Positions 1 to 7,812 of a stretch of DNA of 15,787 nt are shown here, piece by piece. The position numbers and the translations under genes are program-made. The first letter of the stretch is position 1. Each line of letters begins with the position of its first letter. Source of the DNA: Alphaproteobacteria bacterium (GTDB taxonomy: Bacteria > Pseudomonadota > Alphaproteobacteria > Rickettsiales > Rickettsiaceae); the NCBI GenBank assembly GCA_030430995.1, contig JAUIKA010000009.1:1-15787 (forward strand), written 5' to 3'. The notes below the pieces were generated by a model, which saw only the letters and a program-made list of their open reading frames with translations, searched no databases and was not told the DNA's origin.

Positions 1-461
1 GAGGTAGATTGATATGTTGAGCATATTATGCGCTTAACCTTAGAGGGGCCAATAGCATCAATTAAAATAGCCAAGGGCACCACACAGCAATTTGGCACAG
101 TAATAACTTTATGCTGCTTTGTTATAACTGCTTTGTTTATATCTGGCACAACTAACGGAATGTTTTTATCTGCTCTGAATAAAGAGCTCTTATCTATTAA
201 GATGCAATTATTTGCTTTAATCTCACTATATAAAGACTCAATAACATTTGCAGAAGCAGCAGAAATAACATATTGCACAAGTGAGAAGTTAAGGCTGTCT
301 TGCACTATTATATCTTTGCCCCTGAAGTTAATGGATTTACCTAAAGAATTATGCGATGCTAAAAAATATATCTCTGCTATCTCAATTTCGCTCTCTTCCA
401 ACAGCTTTATTATCTCTTTTCCTACAACCCCTGTTGCTCCTATAATAGCTATATTAATCAT
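1..461 (-). CDS. asd: Aspartate-semialdehyde dehydrogenase, partial (3' end beyond window)
   Basis: Asd reduces aspartyl phosphate to aspartate semialdehyde in the cytoplasm, the branch step toward diaminopimelate, lysine, threonine and methionine. Reading the minus strand from ATG 461-459 gives 153 residues before the window edge. The N-terminus is a Rossmann NAD(P) site (MINIAIIGATGVVGKE, residues 1-16). SSLFR at 92-96 and PLVVPDIN at 102-109 match the family's 'NSSAFR...PLVVPEVN' stretch. VPNC at 122-125 corresponds to the active-site 'NPNC' motif, making Cys125 the likely nucleophile, and CSTYQS follows near the edge. The start overlaps the end of the upstream HIT gene by 8 bases (454-461), which suggests translational coupling. 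In a reduced genome this gene would mainly serve diaminopimelate supply for peptidoglycan; that is inference. The C-terminal catalytic half is not visible, so integrity cannot be judged. Confidence 0.93.
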   Translation of the reverse strand, partial: MINIAIIGATGVVGKEIIKLLEESEIEIAEIYFLASHNSLGKSINFRGKDIIVQDSLNFSLVQYVISAASANVIESLYSEIKANNCILIDKSSLFRADKNIPLVVPDINKAVITKQHKVITVPNCCVVPLAILIDAIGPSKVKRIICSTYQST

Positions 462-798
462 GCTCTTTAAGATTTTTTCCAGATATCATATGGATATGAA
501 AATGAAACACCCTTTGCCCCGCTTCATACCCTGTATTCATTATAAGTTTAAAATTTTTACCTAAATTAAGCTTATCTGCTACTTTATTTACTGAGGTAAA
601 AAAATCTGCTATTTCTTCTTTTGTGCTACTGGATATAAAATCTGAAAAGTCTACTACCTTCTTTTTAGGAGCTATCAATATATGTATATCAGCTATAGGA
701 TTGATATCTTTAAAAGCTATCAGAGCAGTATCTTCATATATCTTATCACAATTTGCACTGCCATGAATAATATCTGTAAATATGTTATCCTGATACAT
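454..798 (-). CDS. HIT family protein (histidine triad nucleotide hydrolase)
   Basis: A 114-aa histidine triad protein. HIT proteins of this HINT-like group are small cytoplasmic homodimers that hydrolyse purine nucleotide phosphoramidates or AMP conjugates; the substrate here is unknown. The family pattern is clear: an N-terminal 'IFTDIIHG' strand, YEDTALIAFKDINP at 21-34, HILIAPKKKV at 39-48, a helical centre, NTGYEAGQRVFHFHIHMI at 88-105, and the triad H99-x-H101-x-H103. The length is typical. The gene starts at ATG 798, six bases after the stop of the 606-aa gene, and its last codons overlap the asd start (ATGATTAA). It therefore sits inside a compact minus-strand transcription unit. The linkage to asd may be only co-transcription. 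No alternative family fits. Confidence 0.95.
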   Translation of the reverse strand: MYQDNIFTDIIHGSANCDKIYEDTALIAFKDINPIADIHILIAPKKKVVDFSDFISSSTKEEIADFFTSVNKVADKLNLGKNFKLIMNTGYEAGQRVFHFHIHMISGKNLKEHD

Positions 799-804
799 TA
801 TAAA

Positions 805-2625
805 TTACTTATCTTGGTTGACATCCGAGGATTTAGCATTACTACCATCTGCTTTATCTGACGTCTCTGCTTTATTATTAATTTGATTCACATCAGCTGG
901 CTCAGTATTTGTAGTTTTTTCAGAATCATTACCATTGGCGTCAGATTTATTAATGCTTTGCTCATTCTTTGAAGGCTCTGTTTTATTGTTACCTCCTATA
1001 GAATCATTTCCTCCCCCATCATTTTTGTTAATCTCTTGCTTTATATGTGGCATTGCGCCCGCTTCTACTGATTTACTAGTTTCCTTGCTAGACTGCTTTA
1101 TTTCATTTGCATTTCCCATGCCACTCTCACCACTATCTTTATTAGATATAACAGCTAGCTTACTAAGCTCCCTTTCTACCTCAACAAAAGACTTGCCACC
1201 TATAGTGCTATTAGCAGCATTATCAAAATCTATATCAAATGCTATTGTAAGCGGGTCTTTATCAGGATCTTCACCAGCAAAGGATTTAGCCAATAATACA
1301 TATGTATTAGATGTTTCCTCTATTAACGCTTTATCTAGATTGTCAGGCTCAGATTGATTTCCAGCACTATTTAAACATGTAGCATAGCTAGCAATAAAAT
1401 CCATCACATCTTTTAATGAAGTAAATTTTAAATTACCAGAAAAACTACGCACTGAAGTTGTAAATTCAAATCCACCTTTAAAATCTACCCCCTTGTTATT
1501 AACCAATATACCAAATGAATTTATATCTCCTATGATTCCAATAGGATTCCTAATAATCCCTATATTTACATCTGACTTCAATTTATACCCATTTTTTTCT
1601 AATATAGACTTATCTAAACAACTATATAAAACTTTTTCTATATTAGCTGCTGTGAGGCCTAAACTATTACTATTGTTATATTTTTTAGAAGTTGAATTTA
1701 TTAAACTTTCAAAACATATAGCCAGATAATTTATATATTCTTTATTGAAAATAGCATTGTTATTTATTTTTAAGCTAATATTTTCCGGCGTTATACCAAT
1801 ATCAACCCCTATATCTATAGAAGCTGACTTCTCCTGTGTTGCTATATCTATTTTTGAATTCAAAATACTAGGCAAGCTCAGACTATATTCTGCAAGATCT
1901 ATATTAACATTTGTTGCAATCTTAGTATTATCAAAATTTGATAATAAGAAAGATGCAGGAGTAGCAAAGCTACCACACCAGAAATCATCCAAATTTAAAC
2001 CTTCCTTTTTACCTATATTAGATGCGCTATTTATAGAGATTGTATATTTCCTAGGTATTTGCTGATTATCAAAGCTATCAGGAATATCTTCCACTAAAAT
2101 ATCGGATGAAAGATTGCCACTAAATAAGGCTTTATCTAACTTACTTACTTCAATATTGTTAATGTTATAAATTATTTTTACTTTGTCTTGGAATAAATTT
2201 TTAATGGTACATTGATTATCAGAAATACAATGGAAAACTTTTCTAAAAAAACATGATGGTAATTTATAGGCAATATCTGCCTTTATCTTTTTTTCAACAT
2301 CATTCGGCGCAGTGACTATAGCTGTGCCTTGATACTGTAGAAAATAATTTTGCTTAAATAAATTATATCCTACTGACACATCATCTAAATATTTTATTAC
2401 TTTCTCTCCCTTTTTCTCAGTACAACCTGAAAGATTCACAGCCAGATTCATAGGATTAATTGTTTTCTTCGCTAAAACGCAATTAGCGGAGTATCCTGTA
2501 GAAATAAATTCTAAACCATTTTTAGTAATTTGGTTATACATTTTTAAGTTAAGGTTATGCCAAATTGCAAGATACACTACCAAAACAAAGGTTAAAACTG
2601 CAAATAATATTTTTCTAATCACCAC
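805..2625 (-). CDS. Membrane-anchored protein of unknown function with repeat-like low-complexity tail
   Basis: I do not recognise this 606-aa protein. Residues 4-22 form one strong hydrophobic segment after a short basic start (MVIRK), so it is probably an inner-membrane protein with one N-terminal anchor and the rest in the periplasm. Residues about 30-490 look beta-rich and folded and contain nine cysteines (49, 68, 125, 133, 139, 217, 304, 336, 417). From about residue 495 the sequence becomes hydrophilic and rich in Asn, Ser, Lys, Asp, Glu and Gly, probably disordered, with three degenerate repeat-like units starting at 532, 558 and 582. The layout (signal anchor, then long beta-rich domain) recalls DUF2125/AsmA-like alphaproteobacterial proteins, but I see no decisive motif and do not assign it. 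It lies 6 bp upstream of the HIT gene and probably shares its transcript. Confidence 0.85.
   Translation of the reverse strand: MVIRKILFAVLTFVLVVYLAIWHNLNLKMYNQITKNGLEFISTGYSANCVLAKKTINPMNLAVNLSGCTEKKGEKVIKYLDDVSVGYNLFKQNYFLQYQGTAIVTAPNDVEKKIKADIAYKLPSCFFRKVFHCISDNQCTIKNLFQDKVKIIYNINNIEVSKLDKALFSGNLSSDILVEDIPDSFDNQQIPRKYTISINSASNIGKKEGLNLDDFWCGSFATPASFLLSNFDNTKIATNVNIDLAEYSLSLPSILNSKIDIATQEKSASIDIGVDIGITPENISLKINNNAIFNKEYINYLAICFESLINSTSKKYNNSNSLGLTAANIEKVLYSCLDKSILEKNGYKLKSDVNIGIIRNPIGIIGDINSFGILVNNKGVDFKGGFEFTTSVRSFSGNLKFTSLKDVMDFIASYATCLNSAGNQSEPDNLDKALIEETSNTYVLLAKSFAGEDPDKDPLTIAFDIDFDNAANSTIGGKSFVEVERELSKLAVISNKDSGESGMGNANEIKQSSKETSKSVEAGAMPHIKQEINKNDGGGNDSIGGNNKTEPSKNEQSINKSDANGNDSEKTTNTEPADVNQINNKAETSDKADGSNAKSSDVNQDK
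808..1032 (-). repeat. Degenerate repeat-like units encoding the low-complexity tail
   Basis: The last 75 residues (532-606) of the unknown membrane protein can be read as three diverged units of about 24-26 residues. Unit 1 (532-557) begins INKNDGGGNDS and carries KTEP. Unit 2 (558-581) begins INKSDANGNDS and carries NTEP and DVNQ. Unit 3 (582-606) begins INNKAETSDKADGSN and ends near DVNQ. Units 1 and 2 are the closest. The pattern is seen at protein level; I did not establish a clean nucleotide-level tandem repeat, and composition bias alone could produce part of it. Confidence 0.45.
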
Positions 2626-2694
2626 TTTCTAAATAAAAATTATTAAGTGATTATAGCAGTAAAGATATTGCCGATCAATATACTCTCTTGTATT

Positions 2695-4491
2695 TTAATC
2701 TATGAATAATATACTGCTATCTCCATACGCATCCTTACATATTAGGCCCTCACCCCCTTTATAAGCATTCACCTTTAATATATCGTTATATTTAGAAAAA
2801 TATATTTTATAATTATATGACTCTATAGATTCCAAATCTGAATATTTAAACTCTATATCTTTTTGCCCAAGCCAACCAGCCCAATATTGTTTTTGGCTCT
2901 TTGTGATTTTTTGCCCATATATAACATATTCTTTTTTCTCTTTAATAGCTACTAATTGTCTTCTGCAGTCAATAATAATATTCGGCTTGCTACTTAAAAC
3001 TATGAGTATTATGCTTATTACCATAACATATATGCCGGCTAATCTAACTCTGCTACGGAATATGCTGAACCAAAACAACCCCAATATAAATATGAACATA
3101 TTCATATCCCCTATATAGCCATGGTAATAAACAGCTAATGGAAGCTGGCTTATATAGCTAGATATCTCTATAATTATCTTAATAAAAAATGAGAGTAAAT
3201 ACAAAGGCCACTTAGCATAAGATAAAAAGATAAAAATAAGGCTAAAGAATGTAAGTGGCATAACAATAAAAGACATCATAGGCACCACCATTAAGTTAGC
3301 TATTACACTATATACTGAAAAAGTAAAAAAACTCTTCATAGCTACTGGGGCTATAATAACACTTACCATAAAGCTTGAATATATATTCATATATATATAT
3401 CTGAATATATAGTATTTTTTGCAAAAAGGGGGCTCTGTATTATAACAACTAAGCAATATCATAACTGCAGAGAAAGACATCTGGAAACTCGGAGATATAG
3501 CTTCTTGTGGATTCAATACCAACACTATAAAACTAGCAAGCCCAAGGCTACGCATTGGTTTTGGGTTTCTTGATATAAGCATAGAAAATAGCATGACAAA
3601 TGTCATGATATATGCCCTAGTGGTGGCAACAGACATTCCTGATATCATCCAATATAAACCACTTGCGATTATTGCTCCTATAGCAGCATATCTTTGCGTA
3701 TATAGACCACAAAAAAAAGACAAAATAAGCCTTATGCATATATATGCAACCATAGCAATAAGGCTAAGATGAAGCCCTGATACACATAATATATGTGCTA
3801 TACCTGCATTCCTCATCCTACCTGAAGTTTCCTCTGATATTGTTTTTGCCTCTCCTATCATAAGCGCAGTTGCAACCCCTGCCGTTTCCTTCGGCAAATG
3901 CTCTAATATTGCTGTACGTATTTTTTTTCTAATATTAGATATTATATTGCTAGATTTAGCTGGCTTTATTACTTTTGGAGTTTGGTATATATATCCATTT
4001 GCGTATATCCCTGAAAGCTTACTATATAACGCAAAATTATAACCATAAGGTAACATAGTTGTAGCAAATGGATATAAGCTAGCCTTAACGGATATTTCAT
4101 CACCTTTGCTTACATCATAGCATCTATTAGAATTTAATCTAATAAGGCCATATTTAGCAGTATTTAGAAGAAATACCTGTCCATTTTTTGCATATTTTAG
4201 ACTCCTTACCTCTCCTTCTAAATGTAATATTTTCTTCTCTTCTAATAATTGAGAGTGGAGCTTACTGGATAGCTGAAAATAGGCTATAGAAAACCCCATA
4301 ATCAGTCCAAATAAAATAAAACAAAATGCTAGGCAAACTTCCTTATTTTTATAAAACACTAATGGTAATATTGCTATTGCTGATATAATAAGATTATTTA
4401 CCTTACCCAAATATGTAATATAAGTTAAAATACCTATAAAGAACCCAAAGAAAAACCATAAACTAATTTGAGACGTTTCATCTTTTAACAT
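2695..4491 (-). CDS. comEC: ComEC/Rec2 family DNA-uptake channel protein, without metallo-beta-lactamase domain
   Basis: ComEC is the inner-membrane channel through which single-stranded DNA enters the cytoplasm in natural transformation. This 598-aa protein has N-terminal membrane helices (about 10-70), a DUF4131 OB-like periplasmic region (about 85-165, with LEGEVRSLKY and ANGYIYQ), then the Competence domain (about 200-500). The hallmark helix is present: GVATALMIGEAKTIS at 205-219 and AHILCVSGLHLSLIA at 232-246. After the last helix only about 95 residues remain, including WAGWLGQKDIEF at 537-548; there is no HxHxDH metallo-beta-lactamase motif, as in many alphaproteobacterial ComECs. The ATG at 4491-4489 shares bases with the divergent addB start, and the reading frame is open further upstream without an obvious better start. 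Whether it works in transformation is unknown; no other competence gene is in the window. Confidence 0.93.
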   Translation of the reverse strand: MLKDETSQISLWFFFGFFIGILTYITYLGKVNNLIISAIAILPLVFYKNKEVCLAFCFILFGLIMGFSIAYFQLSSKLHSQLLEEKKILHLEGEVRSLKYAKNGQVFLLNTAKYGLIRLNSNRCYDVSKGDEISVKASLYPFATTMLPYGYNFALYSKLSGIYANGYIYQTPKVIKPAKSSNIISNIRKKIRTAILEHLPKETAGVATALMIGEAKTISEETSGRMRNAGIAHILCVSGLHLSLIAMVAYICIRLILSFFCGLYTQRYAAIGAIIASGLYWMISGMSVATTRAYIMTFVMLFSMLISRNPKPMRSLGLASFIVLVLNPQEAISPSFQMSFSAVMILLSCYNTEPPFCKKYYIFRYIYMNIYSSFMVSVIIAPVAMKSFFTFSVYSVIANLMVVPMMSFIVMPLTFFSLIFIFLSYAKWPLYLLSFFIKIIIEISSYISQLPLAVYYHGYIGDMNMFIFILGLFWFSIFRSRVRLAGIYVMVISIILIVLSSKPNIIIDCRRQLVAIKEKKEYVIYGQKITKSQKQYWAGWLGQKDIEFKYSDLESIESYNYKIYFSKYNDILKVNAYKGGEGLICKDAYGDSSILFID

Positions 4492-4492
4492 G
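4489..4492. other. Base-sharing divergent start codons (CATG) of comEC and addB
   Basis: The comEC ATG is the complement of CAT at 4489-4491 and the addB ATG is 4490-4492, so the two start codons share two base pairs within the palindrome CATG. There is no intergenic space: each gene's ribosome binding site and promoter must lie within the first codons of the other, unless one start is misplaced. Neither side shows a strong Shine-Dalgarno sequence. An AT-rich TATATATATA stretch at 4497-4507 could serve as a -10 region toward comEC. Confidence 0.7.
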
Positions 4493-6652
4493 CAGTATAT
4501 ATATATTAAACCTAATGAGGAATTTATACCAATTGTAGCAGAATTTTTAGCAAAGCAAAAAAATATCTACAACTATGTTGTAATAGCGCCAAGCGGCAAA
4601 GTTGCCTATATATTAAAAAGATATTTAATGAATAATTCAGCTGTTCTGATGCCAGAAATTACTACCATCAATAATTTATATTTTCCTAACCTTCCACAAA
4701 AAGCTAACTTCACACATCAGATCTTTTTTATCACAAGGCATATAACAGGATATCTAAAGAAAAACTACAGCATAGTAGAAGCACTCAAAATAGCAAAAGA
4801 AACTGTTACTTTATTCAATAGCACCACAAATCTTGACTTAGATAAGATAATTAAAACAGAAGCAGCAGAGCATATTGAAGAGATAAATGCATTCCTACCT
4901 TTTCTAAAACGTCTGTGGGAAGATTATCTAAAAGAAACAAATAAAGTCAGCATAGCAAACTATAGAAAGCTTGCCATGCAGGAGCTAGCAAAAAATAACA
5001 AAAAGAATATTATTCTAGCAGATGTATCTAAAGAGGAAATAGAGCATCACTGCATAGAAGAACTTATTAAGAAGGCAGAAAGAATCTTTATATATTCAAA
5101 TGATATAAATAATGATAAAAACATTAAAAGATATCAAACATCAGATATATTCTCTCAAACTAGTTTATTATTAAGTTTAATATTTAGCAAACAAGATGAG
5201 AATATAGTTATCACTTCAAAAAACCATATAGGAATAAAGGCATTATCCAATCTATTAAATCATCATGGGATAAAACATATCAACACTATCGGGAAAAGCC
5301 TAGGGGAGAGCCCATATCTAAGAGGCTTCTTTAAAATAGCAGAATCTATAGCCACAAATGAAGATAAGGAAAATTATCATTGTTTTTATGAGCTTCTTAA
5401 TATGAATATTAAGCTATATATGCAAAGTCAGCTATTCAGCAAAAGCGCCTCTGAATTTTTTCAAGAGATTTTGGAACATGCGAAAGTAATAGGGAAAATA
5501 ATGAAAAGCCAATATTTAGAGATATTGCAGCATCTCATATTTACAGCTAAGGAATATACAAATATGGAATATGACCCTAATATTATCATCACATCAGTAG
5601 AAGATTCTATATTCTTTCCTGAAAAAAATAAGTTCTTATTAGACTTTTCAGATAGGCAATGGACAGAGCCTAACAAATATAATATATGGTGTAGTGAATC
5701 AACAAAGGAAGAATTGGGTATATATAGCTATGCTATGCAAAAGAGGAAATTTGCATTCAGTACAAGAATCTTGCTATCAAGTAGCAATAATATAGTAGCT
5801 ATAAAATCTATAGAAGACAGCTTCTATGATAATAATAACGAAAATATCACCACATATATTACTAAATATGAAAATAAAAGCCTAAATGAAATTGCACAAG
5901 CAGATTTGCCAGATAAGATATCCGCAACTAATATAGAATTGCTAATCCGCAACCCATACGGGTTTTATGCTAAAAACATCCTGAAACTAAGAAAAATAGA
6001 AGATGATGAAATGTCCATGTCAAAATTTGGGATATTTATTCATAGGGTATTTGCCGAATATGCAGAGCTGCAAGCATATGGATATGAAAATTTATTAAAG
6101 CTTTTAGAATATATAGCATCCGATATTGGCATTAATAGATATTGGCTCAATAGGTTTTTAAGCCTTGCTGAAGAATATATTGAATTTGAAGATAAACGCA
6201 GAGATATCAAAAAATACGCTGAAATAAAAGGAGAAATGCAGATAGAGGGCGTAAAGGTATTTGCAATAGCAGATAGGATAGAGATATCCAGCTCTGGTAA
6301 GATAGATATAATAGACTTCAAAACAGGAGCAGTCCCCACTAGGGCTGAAATAGACAGCGGAATTTCTAGCCAGATGCTTATAGAAGCAATGATAGCGGCA
6401 AATAACGGCTATAAAGACATCACAACAAGCATTCCAGATAATTTATGCTATATAAAAGTTGCAAGCACAAAGCCTTACCTGAGAATGATGAATATCCCAA
6501 TCACAAGTGAAATGCTCAAAATGCATTTGCAAGGCTTGAGAGAGTTAATATGTTTTTTTCAGCGCCATAAGAGTTACGCCATTTATCCACATATCCGCTA
6601 TATACCTAAATATGATGATTATAAGCATCTGGCGAGGATAAAAAGGGTTTAA
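4490..6652 (+). CDS. addB: AddB-like PD-(D/E)XK nuclease of double-strand break repair
   Basis: AddB pairs with the AddA helicase-nuclease to resect DNA double-strand ends for RecA loading. This 720-aa protein has the alphaproteobacterial AddB layout. The N-terminus (VVIAPSGKVAYILKRYL, 30-46) sits where a Walker A-like motif is found but lacks GKT, as expected for the inactive helicase fold of AddB. The C-terminal RecB-type nuclease is clear: NPYGFYAKNILKLR (488-501), GIFIHRV (514-520, with His518), ADRIEI (594-599), IDIIDFKTG (605-613, the D-x-K metal/catalytic motif with Asp609 and Lys611), and SQMLIEAMIAA (627-637). At 720 residues it is shorter than the roughly 1000 usual for alphaproteobacterial AddB, mostly in the middle helicase-like part. 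The expected downstream partner addA is not next to it, so the partner must be elsewhere or absent. Confidence 0.88.
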   Translation: MQYIYIKPNEEFIPIVAEFLAKQKNIYNYVVIAPSGKVAYILKRYLMNNSAVLMPEITTINNLYFPNLPQKANFTHQIFFITRHITGYLKKNYSIVEALKIAKETVTLFNSTTNLDLDKIIKTEAAEHIEEINAFLPFLKRLWEDYLKETNKVSIANYRKLAMQELAKNNKKNIILADVSKEEIEHHCIEELIKKAERIFIYSNDINNDKNIKRYQTSDIFSQTSLLLSLIFSKQDENIVITSKNHIGIKALSNLLNHHGIKHINTIGKSLGESPYLRGFFKIAESIATNEDKENYHCFYELLNMNIKLYMQSQLFSKSASEFFQEILEHAKVIGKIMKSQYLEILQHLIFTAKEYTNMEYDPNIIITSVEDSIFFPEKNKFLLDFSDRQWTEPNKYNIWCSESTKEELGIYSYAMQKRKFAFSTRILLSSSNNIVAIKSIEDSFYDNNNENITTYITKYENKSLNEIAQADLPDKISATNIELLIRNPYGFYAKNILKLRKIEDDEMSMSKFGIFIHRVFAEYAELQAYGYENLLKLLEYIASDIGINRYWLNRFLSLAEEYIEFEDKRRDIKKYAEIKGEMQIEGVKVFAIADRIEISSSGKIDIIDFKTGAVPTRAEIDSGISSQMLIEAMIAANNGYKDITTSIPDNLCYIKVASTKPYLRMMNIPITSEMLKMHLQGLRELICFFQRHKSYAIYPHIRYIPKYDDYKHLARIKRV

Positions 6653-6692
6653 GAAGGAAAAACAGCTGCTAATGGTATATTATTCTCCTTCT
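6652..6692 (+). terminator. Inverted repeat just after addB
   Basis: AGAAGGA at 6652-6658, beginning at the last base of the addB stop codon, is complementary to TCCTTCT at 6686-6692. This gives a 7-bp stem with a 27-base loop. No T-run follows, so it is at best a weak terminator or a chance repeat. Confidence 0.2.
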
Positions 6693-6910
6693 GGAATACT
6701 AGGGACTTCTTCCTGTAGTTCTGCTTATGCATATTACTATCTTTGCAGAAGATTAGGGACACCAAAAAGATCAGAAATTAAGCATGCTTTGTCTACTGCA
6801 TAGCATCTTTTTCTCCAAGCACATATCGTATCTTCTAGACTCAATAACTCTGGGATTACACAAACCCCAAGTTTTAATTAATATTTGTATAGATCGGCAC
6901 CGATGCCCCC
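6653..6910. other. 258-bp intergenic stretch between convergent addB and RMD1 genes
   Basis: I see no convincing gene. The longest plus-strand frame with an ATG here is 43 codons (6672-6803) and has no recognisable motif. On the minus strand a short open stretch around 6783-6870 reads without a family I can name. The region could be a decayed gene, but I cannot identify it. It contains the inverted repeat after addB and a GC-rich palindrome next to the RMD1 stop. Confidence 0.5.
6893..6910 (-). terminator. GC-rich palindrome just after the RMD1 stop codon
   Basis: ATCGG (6893-6897), CA, CCGAT (6900-6904) forms a perfect 5-bp inverted repeat, and the overlapping minus-strand sequence GGCATCGGTGCC can fold as a 4-bp stem with a TCGG loop. 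It lies within 20 bases downstream of the RMD1 stop (6913-6911) in an AT-rich setting, preceded by a run of six C on the plus strand. No T-run follows on the minus strand, so termination is only a possibility. Confidence 0.3.
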
Positions 6911-7759
6911 CTACCAAGCAAGCCCTTTAAAAAACTCAATTACATATTTATAAAGATTATGCTGACTTATTCCCAGCATAACTTCTATAGCAATAAGAAC
7001 TACTATTATCACCTCTAGCCTGGTTGAATGAAAGTAATTTAACTCATTAGAAAGCATGGTATATAACTCATGGATTATATCCAATCTTTTATTCAGAATG
7101 CTATGCCTTGTTTGTATATCATGAAACTCTGTTGTAATAATATATATGGGTTCATAGCTTGGCCTTCTCCAAAAAAATTCTGGTATATCTAATATTTCAC
7201 CATATAGACTAATTGAATATCTTGCGCTAAAAAGAATACCTATTTTTTTTGAAAGCTCCTTTTTAGATAATGAAACCTTCCCCTTCTGAGAAAGCTCCCT
7301 CTGCATAGGGGCAGAATCACTAAGCAAATTACTAACATAGCGCTCTAATGTATCTAACTTAACAGATTGCGCTACTGCATATGAAATAGCAAATCTATTA
7401 TATAAAGAGTCCTGTTTTAAGCATATCTTGTTATTCTCTTCATCAGCTATATAATCTTTTGATAGCTTACTGTCAATAATAACATTGACTACTTCATCTG
7501 CATATATATTCTCTGGCTCTTTGCGGTAGTGTGATATATCTTCTTTGATTTCATTTTCTTCTGCCTTAGTTGCACCCCATATAACTACACAGCCAAAAGG
7601 AAAGTAGAATATATCTATTTTTTTATTATGAACGGTCAATTGAGTATATAAAACATCATCAAAAAACTTAGATTCAGTTTTGATAGATTTCTTTATAGAG
7701 GCAATATCATAATTCTGTGCTGCGCAATACGCAAAGCATCTGGTATAATTAGTCAGAAT
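6911..7759 (-). CDS. RMD1 family (DUF155) protein; start codon unusual
   Basis: RMD1/DUF155 proteins are widespread, mostly uncharacterised proteins with one C-terminal membrane helix; the yeast and human relatives (Rmd1, RMND1) are organellar. The core is clear from FPFGCVVIWGATKAEENEI onward, with SYAVAQSVKLD, a central PEFFWRRPSYEPIY stretch, LNKRLDIIHELY, and NYFHSTRLEVIIVVLIAIEV leading into the C-terminal membrane segment. A conventional start would be TTG at 7639-7637, but that cuts off conserved sequence: the frame stays open upstream and reads RCFAYCAAQNYDIASI...KFFDDVLYTQL, matching the family's 'AYCTA..YDL' N-terminus. This extension contains no ATG, GTG or TTG. I therefore set the start at ATT 7759-7757 (282 aa), tentatively. 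An out-of-frame ATG at 7766 ends after five codons, so an upstream frameshift is the alternative. The gene diverges from tsaB. Confidence 0.85.
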   Translation of the reverse strand: MLTNYTRCFAYCAAQNYDIASIKKSIKTESKFFDDVLYTQLTVHNKKIDIFYFPFGCVVIWGATKAEENEIKEDISHYRKEPENIYADEVVNVIIDSKLSKDYIADEENNKICLKQDSLYNRFAISYAVAQSVKLDTLERYVSNLLSDSAPMQRELSQKGKVSLSKKELSKKIGILFSARYSISLYGEILDIPEFFWRRPSYEPIYIITTEFHDIQTRHSILNKRLDIIHELYTMLSNELNYFHSTRLEVIIVVLIAIEVMLGISQHNLYKYVIEFFKGLAW

Positions 7760-7785
7760 ATAACATAATTTGTTTCTGAACTTAC

Positions 7786-7794
7786 ATTATACCA
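7786..7794 (-). promoter_or_regulatory. Extended -10 promoter element upstream of the RMD1 gene
   Basis: On the minus strand the sequence reads TGGTATAAT, a perfect extended -10 (TGnTATAAT), at 7794-7786. The -35 position (ATATAA, complement of 7809-7814) is poor, which extended -10 promoters tolerate. Transcription would begin near 7779, about 20 bases before the proposed ATT start and well upstream of the TTG at 7639. That supports translation including the N-terminal extension. Confidence 0.45.
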
Positions 7795-7812
7795 ATTTTT
7801 TATATTTTTTAT

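Noticed and set aside
28..564. Long plus-strand reading frame over the left edge (178 codons)
   Set aside because: It is antisense to asd and HIT, whose minus-strand products carry clear family motifs; the plus-strand translation has none.
3377..3388. Perfect palindrome GAATATATATTC beside an AT run
   Set aside because: It lies inside comEC, where Tyr/Ile/Met/Asn codons naturally give TA-rich sequence.
6672..6803. 43-codon plus-strand frame after addB
   Set aside because: No ribosome binding site, no recognisable motif and low-complexity Tyr/Ser content; likely chance.
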